Source of the DNA: Paenibacillus sp. N3.4
GTDB taxonomy: Bacteria > Bacillota > Bacilli > Paenibacillales > NBRC-103111
Length of the DNA stretch: 64,000 nucleotides
Direction: 5' to 3'
Assembly (NCBI RefSeq): GCF_008017805.1
Contig: NZ_VRTT01000001.1
Location: 62,001-126,000, forward strand
Every line of letters begins with the position of its first letter. Position 1 is the first letter of the stretch. The notes under the pieces were generated by a model, which saw nothing but the letters and a program-made list of their open reading frames with translations, was not told the origin of the DNA and searched no databases. Of this stretch, positions 27,588 to 35,551 are shown one piece after another. Both the position numbers and the translations under genes were made by a program.

Positions 27588-27707
27588 TCAACATATGAAT
27601 GTGATACCTAAAAACAAAGTCTGTACTGTTTCATTTTTATATTGTTCTGTACCAAAAATTACAGCGGCATTTAAAAAAGCTAAAGATATGAAGGACCCGG
27701 TAATCAT
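27588..27707 (-). CDS. Possible small membrane protein
   Basis: 39 codons reading MITGSFISLAFLNAAVIFG and then a polar stretch and a second hydrophobic end. The same frame continues upstream for about 13 sensible codons (GFLTKKVIIGGIF) without a start; a further one-base deletion could join it to an ATG near 27756. Real small protein or remnant; not recognised. Confidence 0.25.
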   Translation of the reverse strand: MITGSFISLAFLNAAVIFGTEQYKNETVQTLFLGITFIC

Positions 27708-27809
27708 AAATATTCCACCTATTATTACCTTCTTCGTTAGAAATCCTCCATTCGCTCTAACTGAGTCCTACATATTCCATTATCACTCCTGTTCAATGAA
27801 AATAAAGTA

Positions 27810-27974
27810 TTAGACTGAAATAGACCGAGAAATAAAGCTGTAGACTGACACGCCGGTGACTGCGGACGTCGGTGTATAACTCGCGCTGCCGGTTCTCGAC
27901 TGACGCGCCAGGCGTGGCGATCAACAGCCGGCTACGACAGCCAGCAGTTCCTCGTTGCTCAAGCTTGCGCTCAT
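27810..27974 (-). other. Short ORF with leader-like start and in-frame TGA
   Basis: ATG overlaps the stop of the upstream dioxygenase-like gene (ATGA). The first 17 codons give MSASLSNEELLAVVAGC, then TGA. The same frame stays open 36 more codons and is rich in Ser/Thr (SRTGSASYTPTSAVTG...). The segment is clearly GC-richer than its surroundings. The ELLAVVAG element resembles the end of RiPP leader peptides, but no modifying enzyme is nearby. Could be chance. Confidence 0.2.
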
Positions 27975-28519
27975 GGTAAGCTAGGTTCCCAGGCTTCGAG
28001 TCCTAACAATTTGCATCCTAATGAGGAGAGATATGTCCGAAACGGTTTCGCATGCCAATACTGCACTCTTTCTTGTATGGTCACGTCATCGAATTCGTTA
28101 GCGGGGATCATGGTCAGGGGGAGCCAAAATGAACCGAAGTCTAAATCAAGGTCAAGGTGACATCTTTCCGCATCGAAAATAATGAGATCGCACATATTAA
28201 TTCTCTGCGGTCTGTTGCTTTTATGAATCGTTATCTCTGTTTGCAGACATACCCTTCCTTGAATTCTATTAGTCTCCTTCGGATCGAGACTAACCATTAA
28301 TGCCTGATCGCCGAGAACTTCGCTGAAGGCATTATAGACAGGCTCATACATTCGAATATCCCATAACGATTGATGATGAGTTGAATACGCGGCATTCGTT
28401 CCGCCTCTTATCAACCATTGCAGATAACGAAGAACGTAAAAGTTAGTCACGGCTTTGGGATATACAACAAAGCCGTGTTGTCGCCAGCTGGAAACATTCT
28501 TTTCTTTCGGTATGTCCAA
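27971..28519 (-). pseudogene. Phytanoyl-CoA dioxygenase-like protein, internally shortened
   Basis: The first half (HGFVVYPKAV, THHQSLWDIRMYEPVYNAFSEVLGD) and the end (LSSLGCKLLGLEAW) resemble bacterial phytanoyl-CoA dioxygenases. Between LMVSLD and CDLIIFDAERCH the usual stretch holding the Fe-binding HxD is missing, making the protein about 180 residues instead of 260 or more. It is unlikely to be an active 2-oxoglutarate dioxygenase. TTG at 28519 with GGGAG upstream is the best start; the open frame runs to 28576. Confidence 0.5.
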
Positions 28520-28579
28520 TGTATTCTCCCACCTTTCATCACAATGCATACTGAACTGTAAGGAAAAAGAGCACAATGC

Positions 28580-28607
28580 TTTTTAAGTCTTTTTAAGTCT
28601 TTTTAAG
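28580..28607. repeat. Tandem repeat of TTTTAAGTCT
   Basis: Two full copies and a partial third of a 10-bp unit, between the divergent dioxygenase-like and DeoR genes. Spacing of one helical turn would suit cooperative regulator binding, but slippage is equally possible. Confidence 0.6.
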
Positions 28608-28649
28608 AAGTTGTGATCATTGTAGCAGATGATGCCTTAAAAAAACAAG

Positions 28650-28693
28650 TTGAAATTGCACGATAAACACTTATAATGAATTATAAACACTTA
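28650..28693 (+). promoter_or_regulatory. Sigma-A promoter and ATAAACACTTA repeats for the deoR-MFS operon
   Basis: TTGAAA (28650-28655), 16 bases, TATAAT (28672-28677). Two direct copies of ATAAACACTTA (28663-28673, 28683-28693), 20 bp apart, overlap the -10 region and are a plausible operator for the DeoR-type protein encoded next. Confidence 0.6.
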
Positions 28694-28722
28694 AATATCC
28701 GCAAGAGGTGGTGAAAGGTACA

Positions 28723-29502
28723 TTGTATCAGGAAGAACGTCTCAACAAAATTGTTGATTATTTAAAGCAACATGGGCGTGTTAGCATTCAAGATATTTGC
28801 CATTTTTTTGGAGTATCCCGAGACACAGCTCGCCGTGACCTTTTAAGGATGGAAGAGATGGGTCTAGTCATCAGAACGCATGGAGGAGCCATTCTCCCTA
28901 AACAAGCGAATAAAGTTCATGAATACAGAGAACGTCTGGTACGTGAATCCGAAGAGAAGCACAGGATCGGGGCCTTTGCGGCCTCTCTAGTTAACAATGG
29001 CGACTTCATTCTGATGGATGCTTCAACGACGGTCCAATTTGCTGCCGAACATCTTACTTCTACAAATGTAGTCGTTGTTACAAATTCAATCGATAACGTG
29101 GATGTACTCTCCAAGAAGCCTGCTGTTCGAACGTATCTTCTTGGTGGAGAATTGCATCCTCAGCATAGGTTCTTATTTGGACAAGCGACTATCGACAAAC
29201 TAAGGGATTATCAAGTAGACAAATTGTTTCTTGGGGCTTGCAGTATTACACCTGATGGACTCTTTTACCTGAATGAAGACGATGGATTTGTCAAACGTGA
29301 GATGATTAAGCGAGCAAATCAAATTGTCGTGTTAGCTGACCATACGAAATTCGGGGCACAAATGTTCTTTCGGGTCTGCGGGCTTGAAGCCATTGACTTG
29401 CTGATAACGGATAAACAGCCTGAACAAGCTTTTGTAGAGATTTTTCAACAGAATAACGTTGAGTTGTTAATTGTCTCAGAAAAAGGAATGACTGAAGAAT
29501 AA
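28723..29502 (+). CDS. DeoR family transcriptional regulator
   Basis: About 259 residues. DeoR helix-turn-helix (RVSIQDICHFFGVSRDTARRDLLRMEEMG) followed by the phosphosugar-sensing domain with the usual blocks (RTHGGAI, DASTTVQFAAEHL, DHTKFG). It starts MYQEERLNKIVDYL if TTG at 28723 is used; upstream GTG codons at 28708/28711 overlap the ribosome site. Likely represses itself and the following transporter. Confidence 0.88.
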   Translation: MYQEERLNKIVDYLKQHGRVSIQDICHFFGVSRDTARRDLLRMEEMGLVIRTHGGAILPKQANKVHEYRERLVRESEEKHRIGAFAASLVNNGDFILMDASTTVQFAAEHLTSTNVVVVTNSIDNVDVLSKKPAVRTYLLGGELHPQHRFLFGQATIDKLRDYQVDKLFLGACSITPDGLFYLNEDDGFVKREMIKRANQIVVLADHTKFGAQMFFRVCGLEAIDLLITDKQPEQAFVEIFQQNNVELLIVSEKGMTEE

Positions 29503-29540
29503 GCCTAATCGCAACGCATTTAGCAAGGAGGACCAACAAC

Positions 29541-30782
29541 ATGAATCACTCATTAACTAACCGCCAAATTTGGCATTGGCGTATTGCTATTTATTTCATA
29601 TTTGCTTTGACAGGGTTTACGATCTCTTCTTGGGTATCGCGTACACCAGCCATTCGGGATGCCTTGGAAGCTACCACATCACAGATGGGCTGGATCATTT
29701 TGGGGATGTCCATTGGTGCTATTGTCGGCCTGACGAGTGCCAGTCACCTAATTGCCCATAAGGGCGGTCGTTTTGTCATGATGACTGGTCTGTTCATAAA
29801 TGCGGTAGGGCTTCTGGTTGTAGGGATAGGCGGTACGTTGCTTACAAACAGCATTCTGATGTTTGTCGGATTAGCTGTTTTTGGATTCGGACACGGAATG
29901 TGCGATGTCGCGATGAACGTGGAGGGAACGGCAGTTGAGAAAGTGGCCAAAAAATCGTTATTAACTGGTTTTCATGCAGCATTCAGCGTGGGTACACTGC
30001 TGGGTTCATTGGCAGGAACAGGTGCTGTTAAGATCGGTATATCGGTCCCAATTCATCTGGCACTTGTGGTGGCGGTTCTCCTGTTAATGACCTTATGTGT
30101 ATATCGACTCGTACCAGCAGGCACTGCGAAGGAATCTGGTGATTCAAAAGTGCCGTCAATGAGCGTCAGAGAACGTATGGCCATATGGAAAGAACGGCGT
30201 ACGATTTTGGTTGGCATCATCGTACTTGGAATGGCTTTTGCGGAAGGTTCAGCAAATGACTGGTTGCCACTTCTTATGGTGGATGGCTATAACGTTACGC
30301 CTGCTATGGGTTCATTCTCTTTTAGCGTCTTTGTGGCCGCGATGACCCTTTGTCGTGCAGTCGGCGGCACGTTACTAGATAGGTTCGGCAGAGTTGTCAT
30401 ACTGCGAGCATCCGCGATTTCTGCCATTATAGGACTGCTTCTTGTTATATTCGGACATAATCACGTAATCGCGATTGTCGGGATTGTGTTTTGGGGGTTT
30501 GGCGCGGCATGCGGTTTTCCTGTGGGACTGTCTGCCGCAGGTGACGATCCTCGCGGCGTTGCTGCAAGGGTCGGCGCCGTATCGACGGTCGGCTACATCG
30601 CTTTCCTTGTCGGCCCTCCTGTATTAGGGCTAATCGGCCAATCTGTCGGCTTACTCCGTGCTCTAATCGTAGTGTTAATCACAGTTGTGGTTGCTGGATT
30701 GCTATCGCAAGCAGCCAAGCCGCTAGGGGGGCAAACAAGGAAGGCCAACGACCAGAAGACAAAGTTTGAATCCATATCCTAA
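29541..30782 (+). CDS. MFS transporter
   Basis: 413 residues, about twelve membrane helices, with the FucP/YbjJ-like start (ISSWVSRTPAIRDAL...MGWIILGMSIGAIVGL) and GRFVMMTG loop. This MFS subgroup usually moves sugars or small metabolites. It follows the DeoR gene by 38 bp, behind GCAAGGAGG, and is 14 bp ahead of the DUF1349 gene, so the three form an operon probably used for an unknown carbohydrate. Confidence 0.9.
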   Translation: MNHSLTNRQIWHWRIAIYFIFALTGFTISSWVSRTPAIRDALEATTSQMGWIILGMSIGAIVGLTSASHLIAHKGGRFVMMTGLFINAVGLLVVGIGGTLLTNSILMFVGLAVFGFGHGMCDVAMNVEGTAVEKVAKKSLLTGFHAAFSVGTLLGSLAGTGAVKIGISVPIHLALVVAVLLLMTLCVYRLVPAGTAKESGDSKVPSMSVRERMAIWKERRTILVGIIVLGMAFAEGSANDWLPLLMVDGYNVTPAMGSFSFSVFVAAMTLCRAVGGTLLDRFGRVVILRASAISAIIGLLLVIFGHNHVIAIVGIVFWGFGAACGFPVGLSAAGDDPRGVAARVGAVSTVGYIAFLVGPPVLGLIGQSVGLLRALIVVLITVVVAGLLSQAAKPLGGQTRKANDQKTKFESIS

Positions 30783-30796
30783 AAGGAGAGAGTCTG

Positions 30797-31414
30797 GTGA
30801 TGACACAAACGATCAGAGAGCGAATGGAATGGAAGGCAGGAGCGTGGCTGAATCCCCCACTGTCGTTCCAAGAGGATGGCGATCGTTTAAAGGTTATACC
30901 TGAGAAAGGGAAGGACTTCTGGAAAAAAACCTTATATGGCTTTGAGTTTGAAGACGGGCCTGCACTCCTGGCCGCATGGGACCAAAACACAGCTGTTGAA
31001 GTATCGTTTGAGCTTGGTTCCTTTACAGGGTTATATGATCAAGCAGGGCTGCTCCTCTATCACGGTCCAGAACAATGGATTAAAGCGGGCATTGAAATCA
31101 ACGATGGCATTCCCCAACTTGCTGTTGTGGTTACGAATGGGTACTCCGACTGGTCGCTTGCGGCCGTGCCTGAATGGGTCGGGGAAGAAGTTACCCTGCG
31201 CGCATCAATCATGAAGGGTGCAGTCATTATTCGCGCCCGAAGAAAACACGATACATGGCGCACGATTCGAGTCGCGCGGTTCCCCTACCCTACAGGGAAT
31301 CAAGCGGGCCCGTTTGCGTGTTCACCAACCCGTGAGGGCTTTGAAGTTACGTTTACCCGTTGGGAGATTGCTGCCCCAGATCAAGACCTCCATGTGGATC
31401 CCCCAGTAACATGA
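30797..31414 (+). CDS. DUF1349 family protein (concanavalin-like fold)
   Basis: 205 residues. Family features: WLNPP...DGDRLKVIPEKGKDFWKKT at the start, FTGLYDQAGLLLYHGPEQWIKAGIEINDG in the middle and GPFACSPTREGFEVTF near the end. The fold is a lectin/glucanase-like beta sandwich; its role is unknown although members often lie in sugar-use operons. GTG behind AGGAGAG is chosen. No signal peptide, so cytoplasmic. Confidence 0.85.
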   Translation: MMTQTIRERMEWKAGAWLNPPLSFQEDGDRLKVIPEKGKDFWKKTLYGFEFEDGPALLAAWDQNTAVEVSFELGSFTGLYDQAGLLLYHGPEQWIKAGIEINDGIPQLAVVVTNGYSDWSLAAVPEWVGEEVTLRASIMKGAVIIRARRKHDTWRTIRVARFPYPTGNQAGPFACSPTREGFEVTFTRWEIAAPDQDLHVDPPVT

Positions 31415-31785
31415 ATAAAATCGGTTTTGGGCGAGGGGCGAGCAAGAATGCGGATCGAGCCCAAGATGCAGGATTCCACCATCTAATACGATGAGTATAA
31501 GAAGCGCTCCGAATATCTAAAAGAACACAATAAAATAAATATACGTAAGCTCTTTCCTTTAAAATCTCCGTTTCAACCACTCCCCCTTATAAATGTAATA
31601 TTGATTTTCTTCAGCTAACGTTCCTCCTCCTCTTTAGTTCAATATTTGCCGACCTAATCACTGTTACACCAAGTCAATATTCCTTCATCTTCATCAAATC
31701 CATTAAGAAATGCTTTATCCATCGATTCGTTATCAATTATCACATTGAGCCACGCTTCCATTGAGATATTCCATAATTAATTAGA
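31415..31785. other. Non-coding stretch after the DeoR operon
   Basis: About 370 bp with no credible gene, AT-rich and without clear repeats. Together with the following terminator and repeat pair it makes a 727-bp gap before the DUF4317 gene. Confidence 0.5.
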
Positions 31786-31821
31786 AAACGGAGCCCGCAA
31801 ACTCGCGGCACTCCGTTTTTG
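31786..31821 (+). terminator. Intrinsic terminator
   Basis: Stem AAACGGAG-CCCGC ... GCGG-CTCCGTTTTT with a T-rich tail. Far (370 bp) from the nearest plus-strand gene, so it may end a long operon transcript or be relic. Confidence 0.65.
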
Positions 31822-31827
31822 TTTTTT

Positions 31828-31893
31828 CAGAATTCGTTAGAATTTAACGTACTCCGCGGCAAAGATGAGGGTTTGTTGCAGAATTCGTTAGAA
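31828..31893. repeat. Direct repeat CAGAATTCGTTAGAA, two copies
   Basis: Identical 15-mers at 31828-31842 and 31879-31893, 51 bp apart, directly after the terminator. No associated gene; function unknown. Confidence 0.6.
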
Positions 31894-32141
31894 AAAATAT
31901 TTTTATTTCAAACGAATTTTAGTTTTGCGTATTTTCCATTTTCTTTGTTCTCGATCCCCATATAAAAAGCGTATCGAATGATGCTTTTACGGATAGCACC
32001 TTGCATGCCGTAAATTTCAAGCATATAAGCATGGGCTGAGTTTCACTTCTTTACCAGAGCGGATTTGTCGGTGTGGCACCCGCCCAAATTAACAAAACTG
32101 AGCGCGCCAATTGCGCCGTCTGCGTGAACGTTTTCCCTACA

Positions 32142-33305
32142 CTACAACGTCTCCGTACTGAGGGTAAATCCTTCGATCACGGCGTCTTCGTCGACCTCGA
32201 TCAAGATACATCGTTTTCCTTGATAATTCACCTGTTTCACGCACTTTAAATCTTGCGGACTGACTGAAATTGTGGCGATCTTCGTATCAATCTTAATCGA
32301 TTTCGAATTGAACTTTGGAATGACGCTGCTTGCTTTGAGTTCATAGTTTTTGTTGTCGACGACCGTTTGAAACGCTCGTTCCACCTTTTCCATCGTCACG
32401 TTCTCCACGCCGCTCACCGTTAGCATGCGTTCCACATCTTTATAGTCCAACTTCGGAGGTTCCTCCTCCTCGTTAGTCTCAATGACCCGATGAATCTCCT
32501 CGTACACGTGAGCGATCGTTGAAGCGTCGAGCTGATCTCCTGCCACTTCTTTCACGATTTCCTCAAAAATGGCTCTCTCTTCTTGCGCCGTCACGGTCTT
32601 CTCGGCATTCAAAACTTGCTCGATGAAATGCAAATTCGGTTCGTTGGCTTTACCCGTGCAATATAGAATGCGATTCATGTCGGAATAGTTGTCCGTCACA
32701 CTTGGGTAGAAAAAACCTTGCTCCGGCGAGTTCAATTTAATGATCGGATCTACGAAGACATTATACTTGAATTCCCGCTCGACGTAATCAAACATGAGGG
32801 TTTTCCGCTGCTGCTCAGTAGAATTCACACTGCACAGAATGAACGGATTCGCGAACATCTCGTCCTTTTCGCTCTCCTCAGCTTCTTCATTCCTGATCTT
32901 GGTCGGCTTAAAATATTGTCCGTGGACGAAAGTAATGACCGTATCCCGTTCATATTTGGTATCCGCCAACATTTTCTCCACCAACAGGAGCATCAGATCT
33001 TGCCATTCTTCCGGATTACCGGTCACTATACCTTGATGGAGAAGCACCTGTGAAGGCGTCTCCGCTTCCTCCTGAAACTTTAACTCGAACATCTTCTGAT
33101 CCAATTCGCCGGTCAGCAGTTTTTTGAAATTGGCCATATATAGTTCCTGCTTCTCCCTGTCCAATAGGGAGAACAGCTGACGCTCGCAATGGTAGATCTC
33201 GTTGCTTTCCTTCATGATATACACGTTAAGAATGTTGAAAATTTCAAGCATGTCGTGATCCAACTTAAGCTGCTTGCGAATATGTGCGAGTTCTTTCTTT
33301 ATCAT
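32142..33305 (-). CDS. DUF4317 family protein
   Basis: 387 residues, soluble and acidic, beginning with an IKKELAHIRKQLKLD helix and a CERQLFSLLDREKQELYM segment as in DUF4317 proteins of Firmicutes. No catalytic motif is apparent and no biochemical role is known to me. ATG lies behind AAGGA. Monocistronic by context, between two large non-coding gaps. Confidence 0.8.
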   Translation of the reverse strand: MIKKELAHIRKQLKLDHDMLEIFNILNVYIMKESNEIYHCERQLFSLLDREKQELYMANFKKLLTGELDQKMFELKFQEEAETPSQVLLHQGIVTGNPEEWQDLMLLLVEKMLADTKYERDTVITFVHGQYFKPTKIRNEEAEESEKDEMFANPFILCSVNSTEQQRKTLMFDYVEREFKYNVFVDPIIKLNSPEQGFFYPSVTDNYSDMNRILYCTGKANEPNLHFIEQVLNAEKTVTAQEERAIFEEIVKEVAGDQLDASTIAHVYEEIHRVIETNEEEEPPKLDYKDVERMLTVSGVENVTMEKVERAFQTVVDNKNYELKASSVIPKFNSKSIKIDTKIATISVSPQDLKCVKQVNYQGKRCILIEVDEDAVIEGFTLSTETL

Positions 33306-33412
33306 GGTCCTTCAGACGCTCCTATGAAGTAAAATGGCCTTACTAGTACTAACGATTAAATTAGAAATTTGTAACGGATAATTTGCCTTCCTGAGTGTTC
33401 ACATCAAAACAA

Positions 33413-33434
33413 AAGCCCTTCATGAGAAGGGCTT
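33413..33434 (-). terminator. Terminator-like hairpin
   Basis: Perfect 9-bp stem AAGCCCTTC / GAAGGGCTT with a 4-nt loop; read on the minus strand it is followed by TTTGTTTT. The rest of 33306-33570 shows no gene. Confidence 0.6.
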
Positions 33435-33570
33435 CCACCGTTACTTCCCTTTATTTCCGTTCCAAACTTAGAGTGAATAGCACTCCACATGTCTCATAAT
33501 TGGTTTAATAACTCTACTTTTGAAGACTTGGATAAACTACTTCCTGTATGTTAATGCATTATTATAGATT

Positions 33571-33608
33571 TCTCAACAATTTTGAAAATCTACCCTCACT
33601 AATTCTGA
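33571..33608 (-). repeat. Second, incomplete transposon-end-like sequence
   Basis: On the minus strand this reads TCAGAATTAGTGAGGGTAGA then TTTTCAAAATTGTTGAGA. It matches the inner two repeats of the element's right end (39154-39197) but points away from the element. It touches the outer tip of the left end. Possibly the leftover of a second, abutting element. Confidence 0.5.
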
Positions 33609-33737
33609 TGTGTGGTGTCATAATTATTGAGAAAAACGGGTATATATCATTAAAATATCAAGAACCTTTTTCTTAATTGTTGAGAATGATACTGTGTTGG
33701 ATCCTATATTAATCAATGTTTTCCATAATTGTTGATA
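33609..33737 (+). repeat. Left end with three spaced repeat sites
   Basis: The outer inverted repeat (33609-33636) contains site 1, TCATAATTATTGAGA (33618-33632). Site 2, TCTTAATTGTTGAGA, is at 33671-33685 and site 3, CCATAATTGTTGATA, at 33723-33737. Spacing is about 52 bp, as in left ends of Tn7 relatives. Confidence 0.6.
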
Positions 33738-33822
33738 CTATCAGCAATTACACAAATGTATTTTTACGCGGTAATATGTATAAACTTGAAACCTACTCGA
33801 AATGAAACAAAATTAAAAGAGA

Positions 33823-33870
33823 CCTATCACATTCCACCTGTTCAAGGCAGAGTAATGTGATAGGCTTTTT
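33823..33870. terminator. Bidirectional terminator after frlR
   Basis: 11-bp perfect arms CCTATCACATT / AATGTGATAGG around a 20-nt loop, with T-rich tracts on both sides. It closes the frl operon just inside the element. Confidence 0.75.
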
Positions 33871-33916
33871 AGTAATTACGCTCCTTCTATTTACATGAAG
33901 AAGAATCGACTCAAAC

Positions 33917-34645
33917 CTATTTGGCCCGATGAACTGTCAGATTGACCTTGTTGGTCTCACACATATAAGTAGAGAGATGCACCGGCTCGTCGTTTGCATC
34001 AAAAGCAACTTTTAAAATTCTAAATAGATTAGCTCCGATATCACATTCTAATAATTTAGCATAATCTTTTGTCGCACCAATCACATCGATGATCTTATCG
34101 TTGCTCACTATTTCTATATGGTAGTCTTCCGAAAGGACTTTATAAGTCGATTCGTTCATCGCGATTTTCTTTTCTAAATCAGGAAAACGCGTTAGCGAAT
34201 AATGAGCGATATCATAGAAAAGAGGGCGATCATTTACATACATGAGTCGCTCAAGCTCCAATACTAGGCTTCCTTCTTCAATTAAGAGATGTCCGGCAAC
34301 ATCTTCAGTCGCTTGTATAACCTCGCTTCGTAAAATCCGAGAGTTGGGTATCATGCCCAGTTGATGACTAAACTCTGAGAATCCACTAACAGATAACAAT
34401 TCGTTATGGAACTTGTTGGATGTAACAAAGGTGCCTCTACGAGGAATACGTGTCAGGGTTCCTTCCTTCACTAATTCCTCTATTGCTTTTCGTATGGTAA
34501 TACGGCTTACGTTATAAGTTTCACAAAGCTCAGCTTCGGTTGGGATCTGCTCATCCGGTTTATATTTTCCATGCTGTATATCATTCTTCAGCATTTGCCT
34601 GATCTGCATATAAAGCGGCTGGGGGGTTGAAGGATTTAAATTCAT
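33917..34645 (-). CDS. frlR: GntR/HutC-type repressor of fructosamine use (FrlR-like)
   Basis: 242 residues: winged helix (PTEAELCETYNVSRITIRKAIEELVKEGTLTRIPRRGTFV) and a UTRA ligand domain (SGFSEFSHQLGM..., LYVNDRP-like LMYVNDRPLFYDIAHYS). This is the arrangement of FrlR and YurK-type regulators. It lies last in the frl gene set. Short AT-rich boxes sharing GTATTATA occur upstream of frlR, frlB and frlC and are its likely operators. Confidence 0.88.
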   Translation of the reverse strand: MNLNPSTPQPLYMQIRQMLKNDIQHGKYKPDEQIPTEAELCETYNVSRITIRKAIEELVKEGTLTRIPRRGTFVTSNKFHNELLSVSGFSEFSHQLGMIPNSRILRSEVIQATEDVAGHLLIEEGSLVLELERLMYVNDRPLFYDIAHYSLTRFPDLEKKIAMNESTYKVLSEDYHIEIVSNDKIIDVIGATKDYAKLLECDIGANLFRILKVAFDANDEPVHLSTYMCETNKVNLTVHRAK

Positions 34646-34674
34646 ACGACATTCATCCTATCCATCAATGATTA

Positions 34675-34690
34675 TATAGTATGTATTATA
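34675..34690. promoter_or_regulatory. Putative FrlR box upstream of frlR
   Basis: TATAGTATGTATTATA, sharing TATG-(N)-TATTATA with the boxes before frlB and frlC. It lies 30 bp before the frlR start, suiting autoregulation. Confidence 0.4.
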
Positions 34691-34709
34691 CATTGATGGA
34701 CCATTCCAG

Positions 34710-35490
34710 TCACCATGCACCGAAATATCCAATTGTTTTCGCAGCAGCTTGTGTACCTAATTCCAAGCATTTGTTGATAGGGAGGCCTTCCAACGTTCCA
34801 TTTATAAAACCGGCAATGAATGAATCGCCTGCTCCCATCGTATCCACTACATTCACTTCAAGCACACCACATTGATAGAATTGTTCTCCATCGTAGGCAA
34901 GAGAACCATTTTCGCCTAAGGTGGCCACGGCAATTTTAGACCCTCGATGCTTTACATCTCTCAAAAATTGGCGGATATATTCATCATCCTTCGTATAAGA
35001 GAAGAACGGATAGTCGATGAATGGCGTTAACCTTTTTACAAGATTGTGATTCAACTGATCTGAGAAATCAAATGATGTGAGCAATCCATTTTCTTTAAAA
35101 TGGGGGAAATACTTATCCGTATGCCCCCATATCCCTGAATGTATATGCTGATACGTTTGAACAAAATGGAGCTCTTCTGCGGTTAACGAGAAATGCGCCA
35201 TAACTCCTTCGTCATATTCCCCAAATCTCCTATCATTCCTGTCATTTCTACATAGGTAACTGCTGTTTTCCCCTCTTTTATTGAAATTTGAGAAGTATCC
35301 ACACCCTTTCCCTGAATGGCTTCTATCATGATCTCCCCATAGGGTCAGTACCGACCCAGCCCATATAAGCAGCTTCAGCACCTAACCCTTTTAAATAGAC
35401 AGCCACATTAACTGGATTGCCCCCAGGATAGGCCTTCCCGCTTGCTTGATAGACATCCATGCAGTTATCTCCGACTGTAACTATTCTCAT
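34710..35490 (-). pseudogene. frlD: Fructoselysine kinase (PfkB/ribokinase family), two frameshifts
   Basis: FrlD phosphorylates fructoselysine before the deglycase acts. From ATG at 35490 the first frame reads the sugar-binding start (VGDNCMDVYQASGKAYPGGN, then VNVAVYLKGLGAEAAYMGWVGTDP). The middle (EIMIEAIQGKGVDTSQISIKEGKTAV) is in a second frame. The rest, ending with the kinase signature NVVDTMGAGDSFIAGFI, is in a third. Restoring a C near 35344 and a G near 35238 gives one intact protein of about 260 residues. It therefore looks like sequencing deletions, not decay. Confidence 0.85.
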
Positions 35491-35521
35491 CTTATCCCCG
35501 CCTTCTCTGATCCTAAAAAAT

Positions 35522-35542
35522 GAGCACTACGAAGTAGTGCTC
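35522..35542 (-). terminator. Attenuator-like hairpin between frlB and frlD
   Basis: Perfect 9-bp stem GAGCACTAC / GTAGTGCTC with a 3-nt loop, followed on the minus strand by ATTTTTTAG. It probably reduces frlD and frlR expression relative to frlB. Confidence 0.75.
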
Positions 35543-35551
35543 CACGTCTTC

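Noticed and set aside
28580..28607. Short tandem repeat as the start of a CRISPR array
   Set aside because: The unit is only 10 bp with no spacers.
34710..35490. frlD as a truly decayed gene proving the operon is dead
   Set aside because: Both breaks are single-base losses of the same type seen in core genes such as nrdJ, so sequencing error is likelier.
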